The notes: generated by a model not told the origin, from the sequence alone. A DNA stretch of 64,000 nt from Filimonas sp. (GCA_017306865.1 JAFKHH010000011.1:1054001-1118000); one strand, 5' to 3'. Counted from the stretch's first letter, positions 8,093-18,602 are shown. Made by a program: numbers and translations.

Positions 8093-11000
8093 ATGAAGAC
8101 CCAAAGATGGAAGTCCATCAACCCTTATCTGTGGTTAATGCTGCTATTGCTATGTACAAGTGCAGCGCGAAGCCAGACGATAACGATCGACAACACTAAC
8201 TTCTCAACAGACCCTTATGGCCGAGGCTCCAGCATAGCCCTGCCTATAAGAGTAAGTGGCTGCTTCGCTACAAACAACACATTCAGACTTGTATTGTCAG
8301 ATGCATCCGGCAATTTCTCCCCGGGCACCCAGATCGGTTCATACACGGGCGACTACACTGGTTTTCTCAATGGTACTATACCAAACGGTATAGCTGCGGG
8401 TACGGGTTACAGGTTGCGCGTAGAATCTACCAGCCCCGCTATTATAACGGCGCCAAGTATTCCATTTACAATTGATGCTACCAATGTGCCACCGGCGATA
8501 CAGGTAACACCGGCATCGGCTTCCAGCGTTTTGCAAACGAACTATGCGTATGGCAATTGTACGCCTAACAATAACGCCATCATTATGCTGAACCAGGGTA
8601 CAGCGGGTGCAACAGCCAGCGGTACGTTGATAGATATGGCAGCGGGAGGAAGTGTATCCTCACATACCATAGGTGCGGGCAGTTATACATTTCAGCCGGG
8701 GCAGAGCTATTATACATATATAGTAAAGGCCACACAGAATGGTGTGAACAGTACGCGTGCTTATTTCATTATTAATAATATAACTAAAGTTCTTTTTGGC
8801 GTAGCAGGTGTGCAGGAAGCTTGTATTCCCGATGACTTCGTTTTCCAGGTAGGTGTAACGGGTACCGGTGGTATTATAGATAACTTTCCGGGCCAGACAT
8901 ACACAATTGATTGGGGTGATGGTACAAGTTCTCAATACAGGTATTGCGAATTAATAGCAAGTAATGGCGTAGTGAAGCATCAATACCAGGTTACTTCCTG
9001 TACGATGTCCAATGCTACGTATGATGCTACGCTTACAGTACAATCAAACTGGCCCAACCAGGCCAACTGTGCTACTACATCTCCTGTAAAAACGAATGCA
9101 AAGATTTACAAACGCCCTGTTCCGATATTTATTTACTCAGATACAGCCTGTGTAAATAGCAGCGTGCATTTTGAAAATAAATCTGAACCGGGGCAAAATG
9201 GTTTTGGTACAGATTGTAATATCAACGCGGATTATTTCTGGTATGTAGATGGTGTGTTGGTACAGACCTATTCAAACGTAACGCCGGCTGCTGCTCCGCT
9301 GGATTATATTTTTACAACAACAGGCAACCACACGGTAAGATTATTGGTAGATAATAAAAGTTGCGTAACGAAAGACACGACTATGTCTATCTGTATAGAT
9401 CCGAAGATCATTCCTGACTTTAAGATCAATGGTGCGGACACCGTTAAAGGATGCGTGCCGAGCGTAGTAGTAAGTACAAGCAACCTCACCAATCCGTCTG
9501 TGTGCCGCACACTGCAATACCTGTGGCATGTGTACGATGCTGTTACCAATGCAGAGTACTATCCCGGCTCTGGCTACTATACTGTAGCAAACAGCATGAC
9601 GGATTTTGCGCCTGTGTTTACATTTATTAAAACAGGCAAGTATAACATACAATTGGAAGTAAAAGGAACCTGCGGTACGGAACTATCACCCAAACGTTTT
9701 GTGTACCTGATAGATAAAGCGCATGTAACCTTGCCTGCGGATAAACGTTTTTGCGATAAGCAAACAATAGATTTTTCTACCACCTTTAAACCGACCTATA
9801 ATTCTAATGCAGGGGATGAAACTTATCTGTGGACGATCACCGGCGGCGCTTACTCTTTTGTAGGTGGCACATCAGCCAGCAGCGCATTTCCAAAAATACA
9901 GTTCAGTGCGTATGCTACTTATTCCATTTCGTTGACGTTTACCAATCAGTGCAGCAACGAAACGGCAACAAGAACCATCTATATAGATCAGCCGGCAACT
10001 GCTGCGGTAACATTACCTACAGTTGATACCACCGTTTGTTACAGCACGTCTGCTATTACAGTAAATGGTGTAAGTACGGGTGGTGCATTGGATTCTATCA
10101 GGTGGACGTCATCTGGAAGCGGGTTGTTTGATAACAAACTTTCCAATAACGCAATCTATAGTTTAAGTACGCTTGATAAAAACACGGGTAGCGTAACGCT
10201 GACATACACGGCTTATACTAAAAAGCCAAACGGATGTCCGAACGTAACAGATAATGTAAAGATTAGTATCCGTCCGCGTAATACAGGGCAGGATAGTGTG
10301 CGCTATATCTGCTCAGGGACATCCTTTACATATGTGCCAAACTCTACTGTACCGGGAAGTACTTTTGCGTGGACATCTACAGTAGTATATGGTACTGCTA
10401 CGGGTAATACGGTAAGTGGTACTGGAACCATTACAAATACATTGGTCAATAGCTCTCGTACAGACTCTGCAGTAGTGGTATATACGATTACACCAACGTC
10501 GAATGGCTGTACCGGTGAACCGTTTTCTTTGCGGGTTAAAGTAATGCCATTGCCGCAGATAGACAGCCATCGCTTAAAAGATACCATCTGTAGCAATACA
10601 TCGGCTGGTATAACCATCAGCAGCACTGCTACGAATGTATCTTACTTATGGACATCGGTTGTAACGCAAGGCGCTGGCGTAACAGGCAATACCAGCATTA
10701 CTACAGCTACTTCAAACCCGAACATAACGGATGTGCTGGTGAACAATGGTAATGTAGTTGCCAAAGTGGTGTACACTATCCGCATATTCGGCCCTTCCGG
10801 TTGTGAAGGCGATACAAAGAAAGATTCCGTTTATATATTGCCAAAAGTATCGCAGGCTGTTGCGGGGCCTGACCAGTTGCTGTGTAACCAGTCCTTAGCA
10901 AACCTTACGGCCAACACGCCATTGATCGGGGTGGGTAAGTGGACGCAGTATAGTGGTCCGGCTGCTACGATCATGAATGCGAATCTTCCTAATACTACGG

Positions 11001-14000
11001 TAACAGGCTTGGTCGGTGACAATACTTACAAATTCCTCTATACGATAGATGACGGTACTGGTTGTGCGCCTACAATAGATAGTACGATCATTGTAAACAG
11101 GCCGGATATTACTACGCCGGATGCGGGCCGCGATACAACGATCTGTGATATGACGGCAACGGCCAACAATATCCTGATCCTGCGTGCAAATGCTATCACG
11201 CGCAGCTTTGAAACTGCCACGTGGAAGTTGGTCAGCCAGCCGGCTGGTAGTAATGGCGTGTTTAGTAGCCTTGCAGACCCTAATGCAACATTCTCTTTTG
11301 ATAAGCCTGGTACATATAAGCTGGTTTGGCAAATAAGCAACGATGCAGGTTGTACACCAAAGACAGATACTGTAACTATTAAAGTATATGTGAAACCTGT
11401 AGCTGGCGCTGTAATATTGGGCCAGACAAATGTGTGCGCAGGCACTGACGTTACTTTCACTTCTCCATCCTATACCGGAACGATCCTGAAATGGCAATAC
11501 AAAACCGTGCCGCTGAATAATAATAGCTGGATAGATACCTTGGTGACCGGGCCTGCTATTACTTTCCGCAATGTGCAGGATACGTTTGCCGTGAGAACAT
11601 GGGTAGTATCGGCAGGTGCAGCAGACGGTTGTGGCACGGTAGATACTTCCGGCCCCGTAGTATTGAATGTGGCACCGCAAACACAGATAGGACATATTAC
11701 ACCGGATACATCCGTATGTAAAAATGCGAATACAGGCATAGTGTCTATAAAAGATCATGTAGGGAATATTGTGCGTTGGGAGTTTTCAATAGACAATGGG
11801 TCTAACTGGATCCCGATCAATACGAATAATACGTCTATTACCTATAACAACCTTACACAAACAACATGGTATCGCGCTATTGTTCAGAGTGGCGTTTGCC
11901 CACCACTGCCATCACAGGTAAGTATTGTTACTACGCGTGATGGTGTAACGGTGGCAAATGCCGGCGGCGACCAGGCTTTATGTAACACTACTACAGCATC
12001 GCTGCTTGCGAATGTACCTGCGCTGAATGAAACAGGTTTGTGGTCGCAGGTAACCGGGCCGAATACGGCACTTACATCTGCACTGAACAACAATGCACTT
12101 AATCTTGCCGGTTTAGTGCCGGGTATTTATACTTTTAAATGGACTATCTCCAACAGTGTTTGCCCTTCTACTTCAGCTACGGTAAATATTGTGAATTACC
12201 CGCCACTGACAAACACGATGAATACCGATACGATCAAAATATGTAAAGGACAGTCAGTATCATTAAGTGGTGATGTGCCTACAGGCGGTAATGGCGTGTA
12301 TGTGTACCAGTGGCAGTTTAGCAAAGACAACATTGTATGGAATGATATAATAGGTGCCACCAATCCTAACCTGGTATTTATACCTGATACAGTTGTACTG
12401 ATAAGAAGAGTGGTAACAGCAGGAAGCTGCCAGGTCTTTGGCCCGCCAGTGGTGGTAAAAGTGCAGACAAGCATTATTAATAACAACATCAGCGCAAGCC
12501 AGTCTATTTGTATCAATACTGCTCCGGCAACAATTGTGGGTAGTGCACCTACAGGTGGTGATGGCTTTTACACGTATATATGGGAGCAAAGTACCGATGG
12601 TCTTGTATGGACGCTGATCAACGGCGCTACAGGTAAGGATTATAATCCTGGTGTGATGGCTAGTACAATGGCATATAGAAGAACGGTAACTACATTGTTA
12701 TGTGCAGGGCAGCAGGCAAGCATAAGCGCTCCTGTAGTGATTACGGTAAACCCTGATGCTATAGCGCAATTTACGGCAGTGAAAACCATTGCCTGTGCGC
12801 CATTCAATATTAACAGCCTGAACATTCAGCCAACATTGTACCCGGATAAAAATGGTACGTACAACTGGATCGTAAACGGAACTGTTATTGGTACTACGCC
12901 TGCATTCCCGGGCTATACCATCAACAAACAGTTTGATTCTGTAACAGTACAATTGCTGGTACACAGCAAGTTTGGTTGTAAGAGCGATAGCATGCAATTG
13001 AAGTTCTATACATTCCCTGTACCATTGCCTTCCTTTACTGTAGATAATACGGAAGGGTGTGGCCCATTGACAGTGAACGTAAAAAATACTTCGCAGAATA
13101 AAGCATTGTTTACTTATACCTGGAACTTTGGTAACGGGCAAACAAGTACTGCAGAGAATCCTCCGGCTATTACCTTCCCGCCGTCTCCTTTGTATGTAGA
13201 TACGATCTATCATATTACCTTATCAGCAAGTTCGGATTGCGACACGGCTGTGTTTGATGTGCCGGTTCGCGTGAAATCGAAACCGAAGGCTTTGTTCTCT
13301 CCGGGCAGGGCAACAGGTTGCTCGCCGTTTACCGTTACGTTCACTAACAATTCGCTGGGCAACAACGTTACCTACAATTGGGATTTTGGTGATGGCACTA
13401 CGCAGACAACAACGAGTACAGGGCAGGTGCAACATACATTCATTACAGCACAGCCAAAAACATTTACCGTGCAACTGGTTGCTACAAATGAGTGTGGCAA
13501 TGATACACTGAAGTATGACCTGGTCGTATCTCCTAATACAGTAAAAGTAGATCTTGCTGTAAATGGCAGCGAGGTGAGCGGTTGCGGGCCGCATACCGTG
13601 CATTTCATTAACAATACAAGTGGAGGCAGTTCCTTCAGGTGGGATTTTGGTGACGGTAATATTCTTAATACCACCAAGAATATAGATACGGTTACACACA
13701 CCTTCATCCAGCCGGGTGACTATAAAGTAGTATTGCTGGCTTCTAATGGCTGCTCTGATACTACAGACTTTGAAATGATCCACGTGTTCAAAACGCCGCG
13801 TGTAGATTTCAGCGCTGTACCATATACGGTTTGTATTGGTGATTCTATCCGTTTCAAAAATGAAAGCGATGCACTTACAGGCACGCTTTGGAAGTTTGGA
13901 GACGGTAGCACAACAGCGCTTACAAACCCGGCGCACTATTACAATGCAGCAGGGACATATAATGTTACACTGATCGGTTCTATCCAGTATAGCACAGGTA

Positions 14001-16027
14001 ATGCGTGTATGGATAGTGCAACGAAAAAGGTATCTGTAGTAGCAACACAGCCGGGTGATTTCTCTATGAGTGACACGTTGGGCAAATGTGTGCCGTTTAA
14101 AATTACGTTTACCAACCTGACACATCCTTCTGCATTAACGGTGTGGGATTTTGGCGATGGTAAAAAAGATACCGGAGATGTTGTGATACACACTTTCAAT
14201 AGCGTAGGCGAGTTTGCAGTGAAGATGAGCGCCACACATCCTGCGGGCTGTTCGTTTGGTGCAACGAAGAAAGTTTATATACAAGCGCCATCCGGCGACT
14301 GGAGTTATGATCATGGATATATCTGTGAGAATACACCTGTACGTTACCAGGTAAATGCGCAGAACGTAGATTCTCTCCGTTGGTTCTTCGGTGATGGTAC
14401 AAGTATTACCACTACTACCAACATTGTCTTCCATAGCTATACAAGAAGCGGCAAGTATGTGCCGTATGTATTGCTGATGGCAGGAGAGAAGTGCTCTGTG
14501 TTGTTGCCGGGGCTGGATACGATCAAAGTAGATTACTATGCTGCCGGTTTCCGTTTTGCAGAGCAGCGGGCATGTGGCACCAGTACGGTTTCCTTTATAG
14601 ATACATCCAGGTCTGCATTTGGCATAGCTGCATGGGACTGGAATTTTGGAGATGGCAGCACAGGCTCAGGTGCAAGGCCGCAACATACCTACAACAGTAC
14701 AAACAACTGGCCGGTACAGTTGATCATACGCACTGTAGGCGGATGTACGGATACTACCACATTGCCGGTGTTTGTAAAGGTGAATGATAATCCTGCCGTA
14801 CAGATCAATGCAGAAAGTGAAGTGTGCGCGGGGCTTCCTGTACGCTATGGCTCAGTTGTAAATGCTGTGGACAGCATCGCATTTTATAGCTGGCGGTTCT
14901 CGAATAATTATACAAGTGATAAGAGCAGTGTAAGCAACACGTTTGTAACAGCGGGAACCTATACTGCACAACTGGTCATAAGCACTATATATGGTTGCTT
15001 TGATACGGCGAAACATACCATTACCGTAAAACCTTCTCCGGTAGTGCGTACCAACCCGGATATGAGCCTGTGTAAAGGCCAGTCAACGCCATTATTGGCA
15101 ACAGGTGCTAACGTATACAGATGGCAGCCGCTGAATGGATTGAGTTGCGCAGATTGCGCAAACCCGGTAGCAAATCCGTCTGCCTCGCAGCAATATATTG
15201 TTACAGGTACGAATACGTATGGTTGTATAAACAGGGATACTGTATTCATTACTGTAGCACAGCCTATCAACCTGGAACTGTCAAGAGATGCCACTATTTG
15301 TGTTGGTCAGTCAGTACAGTTGTTTGCAAATGGTGGTTCCAATTATGTGTGGTCGCCTGCCACAGGGTTGTCAGGTGTGTACGACCCTACGCCTAAGGCA
15401 ACACCGCAGTTAACAACAAAATACCGTGTGATCGCAACGGATGATTACAAATGTTTTGCAGATACCGGTTATGTAACCATAACTGTTGGCAACTATCCTA
15501 CTGTGAACCTTGGCCCGGACAGGGTAGCGGCATCCGGTACACAGATACCATTAAAAGCAGTAACGACCAATGGGCCGATACAAACATGGACATGGACGCC
15601 AGCCACAGACCTTACCTGTGCAAATTGTCCTACGCCGGTAGCTACAGTAAAAGGCAGTGTTTGCTACACTGTAACGGTTACCAACCAGCAGAACTGCCCT
15701 GCGTCAGACACAATGTGCGTGAAAGCATTTTGTGAAAGCACACAAGTGTTTATTCCAAACGCCTTTGTGCCTACGGCTAACATCAACAATATCCTGATGG
15801 TGAGAGGGCAGGGTATAAAGATGATCAAGCTGTTCCGCATCTTCAACCGTTGGGGACAAGTGGTATTTGAAAAAGCAAACTTCCCGCCGAACAGTAAAGA
15901 GTTTGGATGGGATGGTAAAATAAATGGCGTACCAGCTCCGCCAGATGTATTTGTGTACACCTGCGAAGTCGTATGCGAAAATGATGTGTCGTACACGTAC
16001 AAAGGAAACGTGGCGATATTGAAATAG
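8093..16027 (+). CDS. Giant PKD-repeat protein, type IX secreted
   Basis: The 2644-residue protein has a signal peptide (about 1-28, ending SAARSQ). Residues about 30-1600 are disulphide-capable Ig-like modules with recurring DTxC and NxC motifs. Residues about 1650-2320 hold eight PKD-type domains, seen as WNFGNG, WDFGDG, KFGDG, FFGDG and WNFGDG motifs spaced close to 84 residues. Three modules with LSCADC or LTCANC patterns follow. The last about 90 residues (VFIPNAFVPT, IFNRWGQVVFE, GWDGKINGVP) match the gliding-motility-associated type B sorting domain used by the type IX secretion system. The product is expected to be a surface or released adhesin. The PorP/SprF gene directly downstream fits the known pairing of type B cargo with a PorP-like outer-membrane partner. 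Confidence 0.93.
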   Translation: MKTQRWKSINPYLWLMLLLLCTSAARSQTITIDNTNFSTDPYGRGSSIALPIRVSGCFATNNTFRLVLSDASGNFSPGTQIGSYTGDYTGFLNGTIPNGIAAGTGYRLRVESTSPAIITAPSIPFTIDATNVPPAIQVTPASASSVLQTNYAYGNCTPNNNAIIMLNQGTAGATASGTLIDMAAGGSVSSHTIGAGSYTFQPGQSYYTYIVKATQNGVNSTRAYFIINNITKVLFGVAGVQEACIPDDFVFQVGVTGTGGIIDNFPGQTYTIDWGDGTSSQYRYCELIASNGVVKHQYQVTSCTMSNATYDATLTVQSNWPNQANCATTSPVKTNAKIYKRPVPIFIYSDTACVNSSVHFENKSEPGQNGFGTDCNINADYFWYVDGVLVQTYSNVTPAAAPLDYIFTTTGNHTVRLLVDNKSCVTKDTTMSICIDPKIIPDFKINGADTVKGCVPSVVVSTSNLTNPSVCRTLQYLWHVYDAVTNAEYYPGSGYYTVANSMTDFAPVFTFIKTGKYNIQLEVKGTCGTELSPKRFVYLIDKAHVTLPADKRFCDKQTIDFSTTFKPTYNSNAGDETYLWTITGGAYSFVGGTSASSAFPKIQFSAYATYSISLTFTNQCSNETATRTIYIDQPATAAVTLPTVDTTVCYSTSAITVNGVSTGGALDSIRWTSSGSGLFDNKLSNNAIYSLSTLDKNTGSVTLTYTAYTKKPNGCPNVTDNVKISIRPRNTGQDSVRYICSGTSFTYVPNSTVPGSTFAWTSTVVYGTATGNTVSGTGTITNTLVNSSRTDSAVVVYTITPTSNGCTGEPFSLRVKVMPLPQIDSHRLKDTICSNTSAGITISSTATNVSYLWTSVVTQGAGVTGNTSITTATSNPNITDVLVNNGNVVAKVVYTIRIFGPSGCEGDTKKDSVYILPKVSQAVAGPDQLLCNQSLANLTANTPLIGVGKWTQYSGPAATIMNANLPNTTVTGLVGDNTYKFLYTIDDGTGCAPTIDSTIIVNRPDITTPDAGRDTTICDMTATANNILILRANAITRSFETATWKLVSQPAGSNGVFSSLADPNATFSFDKPGTYKLVWQISNDAGCTPKTDTVTIKVYVKPVAGAVILGQTNVCAGTDVTFTSPSYTGTILKWQYKTVPLNNNSWIDTLVTGPAITFRNVQDTFAVRTWVVSAGAADGCGTVDTSGPVVLNVAPQTQIGHITPDTSVCKNANTGIVSIKDHVGNIVRWEFSIDNGSNWIPINTNNTSITYNNLTQTTWYRAIVQSGVCPPLPSQVSIVTTRDGVTVANAGGDQALCNTTTASLLANVPALNETGLWSQVTGPNTALTSALNNNALNLAGLVPGIYTFKWTISNSVCPSTSATVNIVNYPPLTNTMNTDTIKICKGQSVSLSGDVPTGGNGVYVYQWQFSKDNIVWNDIIGATNPNLVFIPDTVVLIRRVVTAGSCQVFGPPVVVKVQTSIINNNISASQSICINTAPATIVGSAPTGGDGFYTYIWEQSTDGLVWTLINGATGKDYNPGVMASTMAYRRTVTTLLCAGQQASISAPVVITVNPDAIAQFTAVKTIACAPFNINSLNIQPTLYPDKNGTYNWIVNGTVIGTTPAFPGYTINKQFDSVTVQLLVHSKFGCKSDSMQLKFYTFPVPLPSFTVDNTEGCGPLTVNVKNTSQNKALFTYTWNFGNGQTSTAENPPAITFPPSPLYVDTIYHITLSASSDCDTAVFDVPVRVKSKPKALFSPGRATGCSPFTVTFTNNSLGNNVTYNWDFGDGTTQTTTSTGQVQHTFITAQPKTFTVQLVATNECGNDTLKYDLVVSPNTVKVDLAVNGSEVSGCGPHTVHFINNTSGGSSFRWDFGDGNILNTTKNIDTVTHTFIQPGDYKVVLLASNGCSDTTDFEMIHVFKTPRVDFSAVPYTVCIGDSIRFKNESDALTGTLWKFGDGSTTALTNPAHYYNAAGTYNVTLIGSIQYSTGNACMDSATKKVSVVATQPGDFSMSDTLGKCVPFKITFTNLTHPSALTVWDFGDGKKDTGDVVIHTFNSVGEFAVKMSATHPAGCSFGATKKVYIQAPSGDWSYDHGYICENTPVRYQVNAQNVDSLRWFFGDGTSITTTTNIVFHSYTRSGKYVPYVLLMAGEKCSVLLPGLDTIKVDYYAAGFRFAEQRACGTSTVSFIDTSRSAFGIAAWDWNFGDGSTGSGARPQHTYNSTNNWPVQLIIRTVGGCTDTTTLPVFVKVNDNPAVQINAESEVCAGLPVRYGSVVNAVDSIAFYSWRFSNNYTSDKSSVSNTFVTAGTYTAQLVISTIYGCFDTAKHTITVKPSPVVRTNPDMSLCKGQSTPLLATGANVYRWQPLNGLSCADCANPVANPSASQQYIVTGTNTYGCINRDTVFITVAQPINLELSRDATICVGQSVQLFANGGSNYVWSPATGLSGVYDPTPKATPQLTTKYRVIATDDYKCFADTGYVTITVGNYPTVNLGPDRVAASGTQIPLKAVTTNGPIQTWTWTPATDLTCANCPTPVATVKGSVCYTVTVTNQQNCPASDTMCVKAFCESTQVFIPNAFVPTANINNILMVRGQGIKMIKLFRIFNRWGQVVFEKANFPPNSKEFGWDGKINGVPAPPDVFVYTCEVVCENDVSYTYKGNVAILK

Positions 16028-16190
16028 TGAGTTGTGAGTGGTCAGTAGTGAGAGATCATTACTGCATTGCTTAATTGTTGCATTGTTATATTGTTCTTTT
16101 AGCCCTGGTTCGTGAAGACACGAACCAGGGCAACGAAAAACAGTTAAACAATGTAACAATTGGGCTCACTACTGACCACTCACAACTCAC
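16027..16190. repeat. Nested 164-bp palindrome
   Basis: A perfect 26-bp outer inverted repeat (16027-16052 and 16165-16190; GTGAGTTGTGAGTGG and complement) encloses a second imperfect pair (AATTGTTGCATTGTTA and TAACAATGTAACAATT-like) and a central hairpin with a 13-bp perfect stem, GCCCTGGTTCGTG, and an AAGA loop (16102-16131). The outer arm begins at the last base of the PKD stop codon. It could reduce read-through into the PorP/SprF gene or protect the upstream mRNA end; it lacks a T-run. Confidence 0.85.
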
Positions 16191-16245
16191 AATCCGACCC
16201 CCTGAAACAGAACCAATTTTTGTGCTGTTGGAAAAAAACACATGT

Positions 16246-17271
16246 ATGCAAAAACTAATTGTTTTGATGTTAATGGGAGTACTTGGTGCCATGCAGTTGC
16301 GTGCGCAGGATCTTACCTTTTCACAATTCTATGAAAAGCCACTGCTGCGCAATCCCGCACTTGCCGGGGTGTTTGATGGTGATATCCGCATCAGCGGCAT
16401 CTATCGCAATCAGTGGCAAAGTGTAACAGTGCCATACCAGACAGGTGCTATGAGTGTGGAAGTGAAATTCCCTTTGCCTCAGTGGGAAGACTGGATCACA
16501 GTTGGGCTGCAAGCCACGCATGATGTGGCCGGGGATATAAAGCTGAAGCGTACACAATTATTGCCTGTAGTGAACTACCACAAATCGCTAAGTGGTAACG
16601 CAGACGATTATTTGTCTCTCGCTTTTATGGCAGGGCCGGTAAACAGCCAGTTCGATCCTACATTGCTGAAGATGGATGACCAGTTTCAAAACGGATCATT
16701 CAACCCGAATGCACCTACGCAACAGGTCTTTGACCGCACAGGATTTAGCTATTGGGATGCATCGGCAGGTGTAACATATAGCAGTGGTTTTGGTGAGAAC
16801 AGCCGCTTCTATATAGGTGGTGCGTTGTTTCATTTTAATAAACCCAAAGTTGCTTTTTATACAAGCAATTCAAATGTCATACTCAATCATAAACTGGTTT
16901 TTAATGCAGGTGCAACCATTCCTACATCAGACATAAACAGGATACAGGCGTATGCAGATTATTTCATACAAGGAGGCAACAGGCAGTTTCTTGGCGGCCT
17001 GTTGTATGGCATGGACTTAGCACAGAACTATGATGATGAAAAAGCATTCAGTCTTTACCTCGGTGGTTTGTTCCGCTGGAACGACGCCATCATTCCTGTT
17101 GTAAAAATGGATTTTTACGACCTCTCTGTAGGTATAAGTTATGATGTGAATTTGTCTAAACTAAAAACAGCATCACAAATGCGAGGCGGATTTGAGATCA
17201 CTGCATCTTATAAAGCCAAGTTTACCGGACGCTCATTAGAAGCAAGCAAAGTAAGATGTGTGTGGTTCTAG
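16246..17271 (+). CDS. PorP/SprF family type IX secretion protein
   Basis: From the ATG at 16246 the product has 341 residues, with a signal peptide ending LRAQ followed by DLTFSQFYEKPLLRNPAL and YRNQWQS, the hallmark start of PorP/SprF proteins. The rest is an outer-membrane beta-barrel. These proteins work with the type IX machinery; members encoded beside a type B cargo are thought to attach that cargo at the surface. Longer in-frame readings start inside the palindromic repeat and lack a signal peptide at their N-terminus, so I reject them. The gene is 218 bp from the PKD gene and probably shares its expression. Confidence 0.93.
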   Translation: MQKLIVLMLMGVLGAMQLRAQDLTFSQFYEKPLLRNPALAGVFDGDIRISGIYRNQWQSVTVPYQTGAMSVEVKFPLPQWEDWITVGLQATHDVAGDIKLKRTQLLPVVNYHKSLSGNADDYLSLAFMAGPVNSQFDPTLLKMDDQFQNGSFNPNAPTQQVFDRTGFSYWDASAGVTYSSGFGENSRFYIGGALFHFNKPKVAFYTSNSNVILNHKLVFNAGATIPTSDINRIQAYADYFIQGGNRQFLGGLLYGMDLAQNYDDEKAFSLYLGGLFRWNDAIIPVVKMDFYDLSVGISYDVNLSKLKTASQMRGGFEITASYKAKFTGRSLEASKVRCVWF

Positions 17272-17488
17272 CGATTTGAGATTTGATATTTGTGATTTGA
17301 GATTGTTTACCGCGGAGACCGGGGAGTGGCGCGGAGAAATTATGTATTACTAGTACAAGAATGCAGTTTCTTTATTTCCGCGTTTTCTGTGTTTTCCGCG
17401 AGAGATATCGCAAAGAGCTAGCTATAAGAAACAGGTAATGAAAATAATGTGCCTCATCTCAAATCTCAAATTTGAAATTTCAAATCCA
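17272..17488. repeat. Nested repeat: family D arms around family E
   Basis: Starting one base after the PorP/SprF stop, GATTTGAGATTTGATATTTG (17273-17292) faces CTCAAATCTCAAATTTG at about 17455-17488. Between them GGAGTGGCGCGGAGAAAT and TTTCCGCG phrases form a second inverted set of the kind seen at 911-1215. The block ends at the 3' end of the next, convergent gene. Confidence 0.65.
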
Positions 17489-17490
17489 CC

Positions 17491-17712
17491 TCATTCCTTT
17501 ATCTTCTTAATAATCGTCGTTTCTGCTTTTACCTGTTTGGAAAAATGCGAATGCGCTTTACTGATCAGCCAGCTATAAGACGGGTTTTCAAACGAAGTAA
17601 TATCCCCGTTCATTTTATCTATAATGGATAACTTCATCTGCCCGTCATCATCCATTGACAAATCAATATCATACTTCAATAATACCTGCTTCAGTTTTGT
17701 CGTGTTGCGCAT
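17491..17712 (-). CDS. Small hypothetical protein
   Basis: The 73-residue product (ATG at 17712) starts MRNTTKLKQVLLKYDIDLSM and has a compact alternating beta/alpha pattern with no signal or membrane segment. No family is recognised. The sequence SFENPSYSWLISKAHSHFSKQ suggests a folded small protein rather than a random frame. The reading from 17769 adds a Cys/His-rich extension that looks spurious. It lies 70-odd bp downstream of the LuxR-type regulator gene and could be cotranscribed with it. Confidence 0.55.
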   Translation of the reverse strand: MRNTTKLKQVLLKYDIDLSMDDDGQMKLSIIDKMNGDITSFENPSYSWLISKAHSHFSKQVKAETTIIKKIKE

Positions 17713-17784
17713 ATCGCCTGCAAGATACGGAAAGGCATGTTGTAAGTGCATACACAAGCACCAGTGCATGCCGGATCGTCTGAA

Positions 17785-18531
17785 TTATAATGCAAACAGT
17801 GTTGCATACCGGATCAGGTCTATCGTATTCCTGGCTTCCAGTTTCTGCTTTATCCTTTTGCGATGTGTTTCTATTGTTGAGACTGCTACAAAAAGCGCAT
17901 CTGCTATCTGCTGGCTGGTAAACCCTTTTGTAATTAATGCAAGCACATCTTTTTCCCTTTTAGTCAGGGATGAAAACCGGAGATAGTCAGCGTCTGGTAA
18001 CGGGGCTGCGGGCAATATTCTTTGTATCTGTTCCTGGTGCGTTTTCAGGTTGCTTGCATCTTGCGCCATTAGTATAACGCTGGAACTTGGCGTGCCATCA
18101 CTGGCAGGGAGTATCTGGAAGCTCACAAAAAACCATTTCCAGCTTGTTTGTTTATTCGGGCGTACTTTTTGGAAATAAGTAGATACCCGGCGGCAATCCT
18201 TTGCAGCCACCATGCTGTGAAACATGCTTAATAATTGCGGCATTTCCTGCTCATCAAAAAACTCGTCGAAATAAGCTGCTCCCATTTGCTGCAACTCTTC
18301 TTTTTCTTTTTGCAGTATCCGGCAGCCCGAGTTGCTCATATATACGTTTTTAAGCAACTGCATATCATTGATAAGGATAGAGCCCGGCAGGTAATCGCCT
18401 ATGTCCGAAATAGTATAGGAAGCAGTGGTAAGATCGCTCGTCAACGAGTACAATTGCGAAGAGATCCTCGTAGTTAATTCAGGGAAAGTATGTAGTCTCA
18501 TGGGTAGTTTGGATAGATGCAAAATAGGCAT
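17785..18531 (-). CDS. LuxR-type regulator with PAS-like sensor
   Basis: The about 248-residue protein has an N-terminal PAS-like region (ILINDMQLLKNVYMSNSGCRIL and later WKWFFVSFQILPASDGTPS) and a C-terminal LuxR HTH (LTKREKDVLALITKGFTSQQIADAL, STIETHRKRI). There is no receiver domain, so the signal probably binds the PAS-like part directly. The ATG at 18531 is used; 18501 is another possible start, and a TTG at 18549 is less likely. Neighbours give no clear target. This architecture is common for cytoplasmic regulators in Bacteroidota. Confidence 0.82.
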   Translation of the reverse strand: MPILHLSKLPMRLHTFPELTTRISSQLYSLTSDLTTASYTISDIGDYLPGSILINDMQLLKNVYMSNSGCRILQKEKEELQQMGAAYFDEFFDEQEMPQLLSMFHSMVAAKDCRRVSTYFQKVRPNKQTSWKWFFVSFQILPASDGTPSSSVILMAQDASNLKTHQEQIQRILPAAPLPDADYLRFSSLTKREKDVLALITKGFTSQQIADALFVAVSTIETHRKRIKQKLEARNTIDLIRYATLFAL

Positions 18532-18602
18532 TTCGCTTGCCCAAACCAATTAAAAGAATGTACGCCACATAAGACGCAACTCAGTCGGGTAGCCACTACA
18601 TA

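Noticed and set aside
13223-14125. Long minus-strand open frames opposite the PKD gene (also 10895-11758 and 12698-13213)
   Set aside because: They are antisense to a strongly coding repeat protein, their products are rich in Cys, Arg and Tyr without any family pattern, and they have no promoter or signal that I can see.
16075-16245. Longer start for the PorP/SprF protein
   Set aside because: The extra residues would be coded by the palindromic repeat and would bury the signal peptide.
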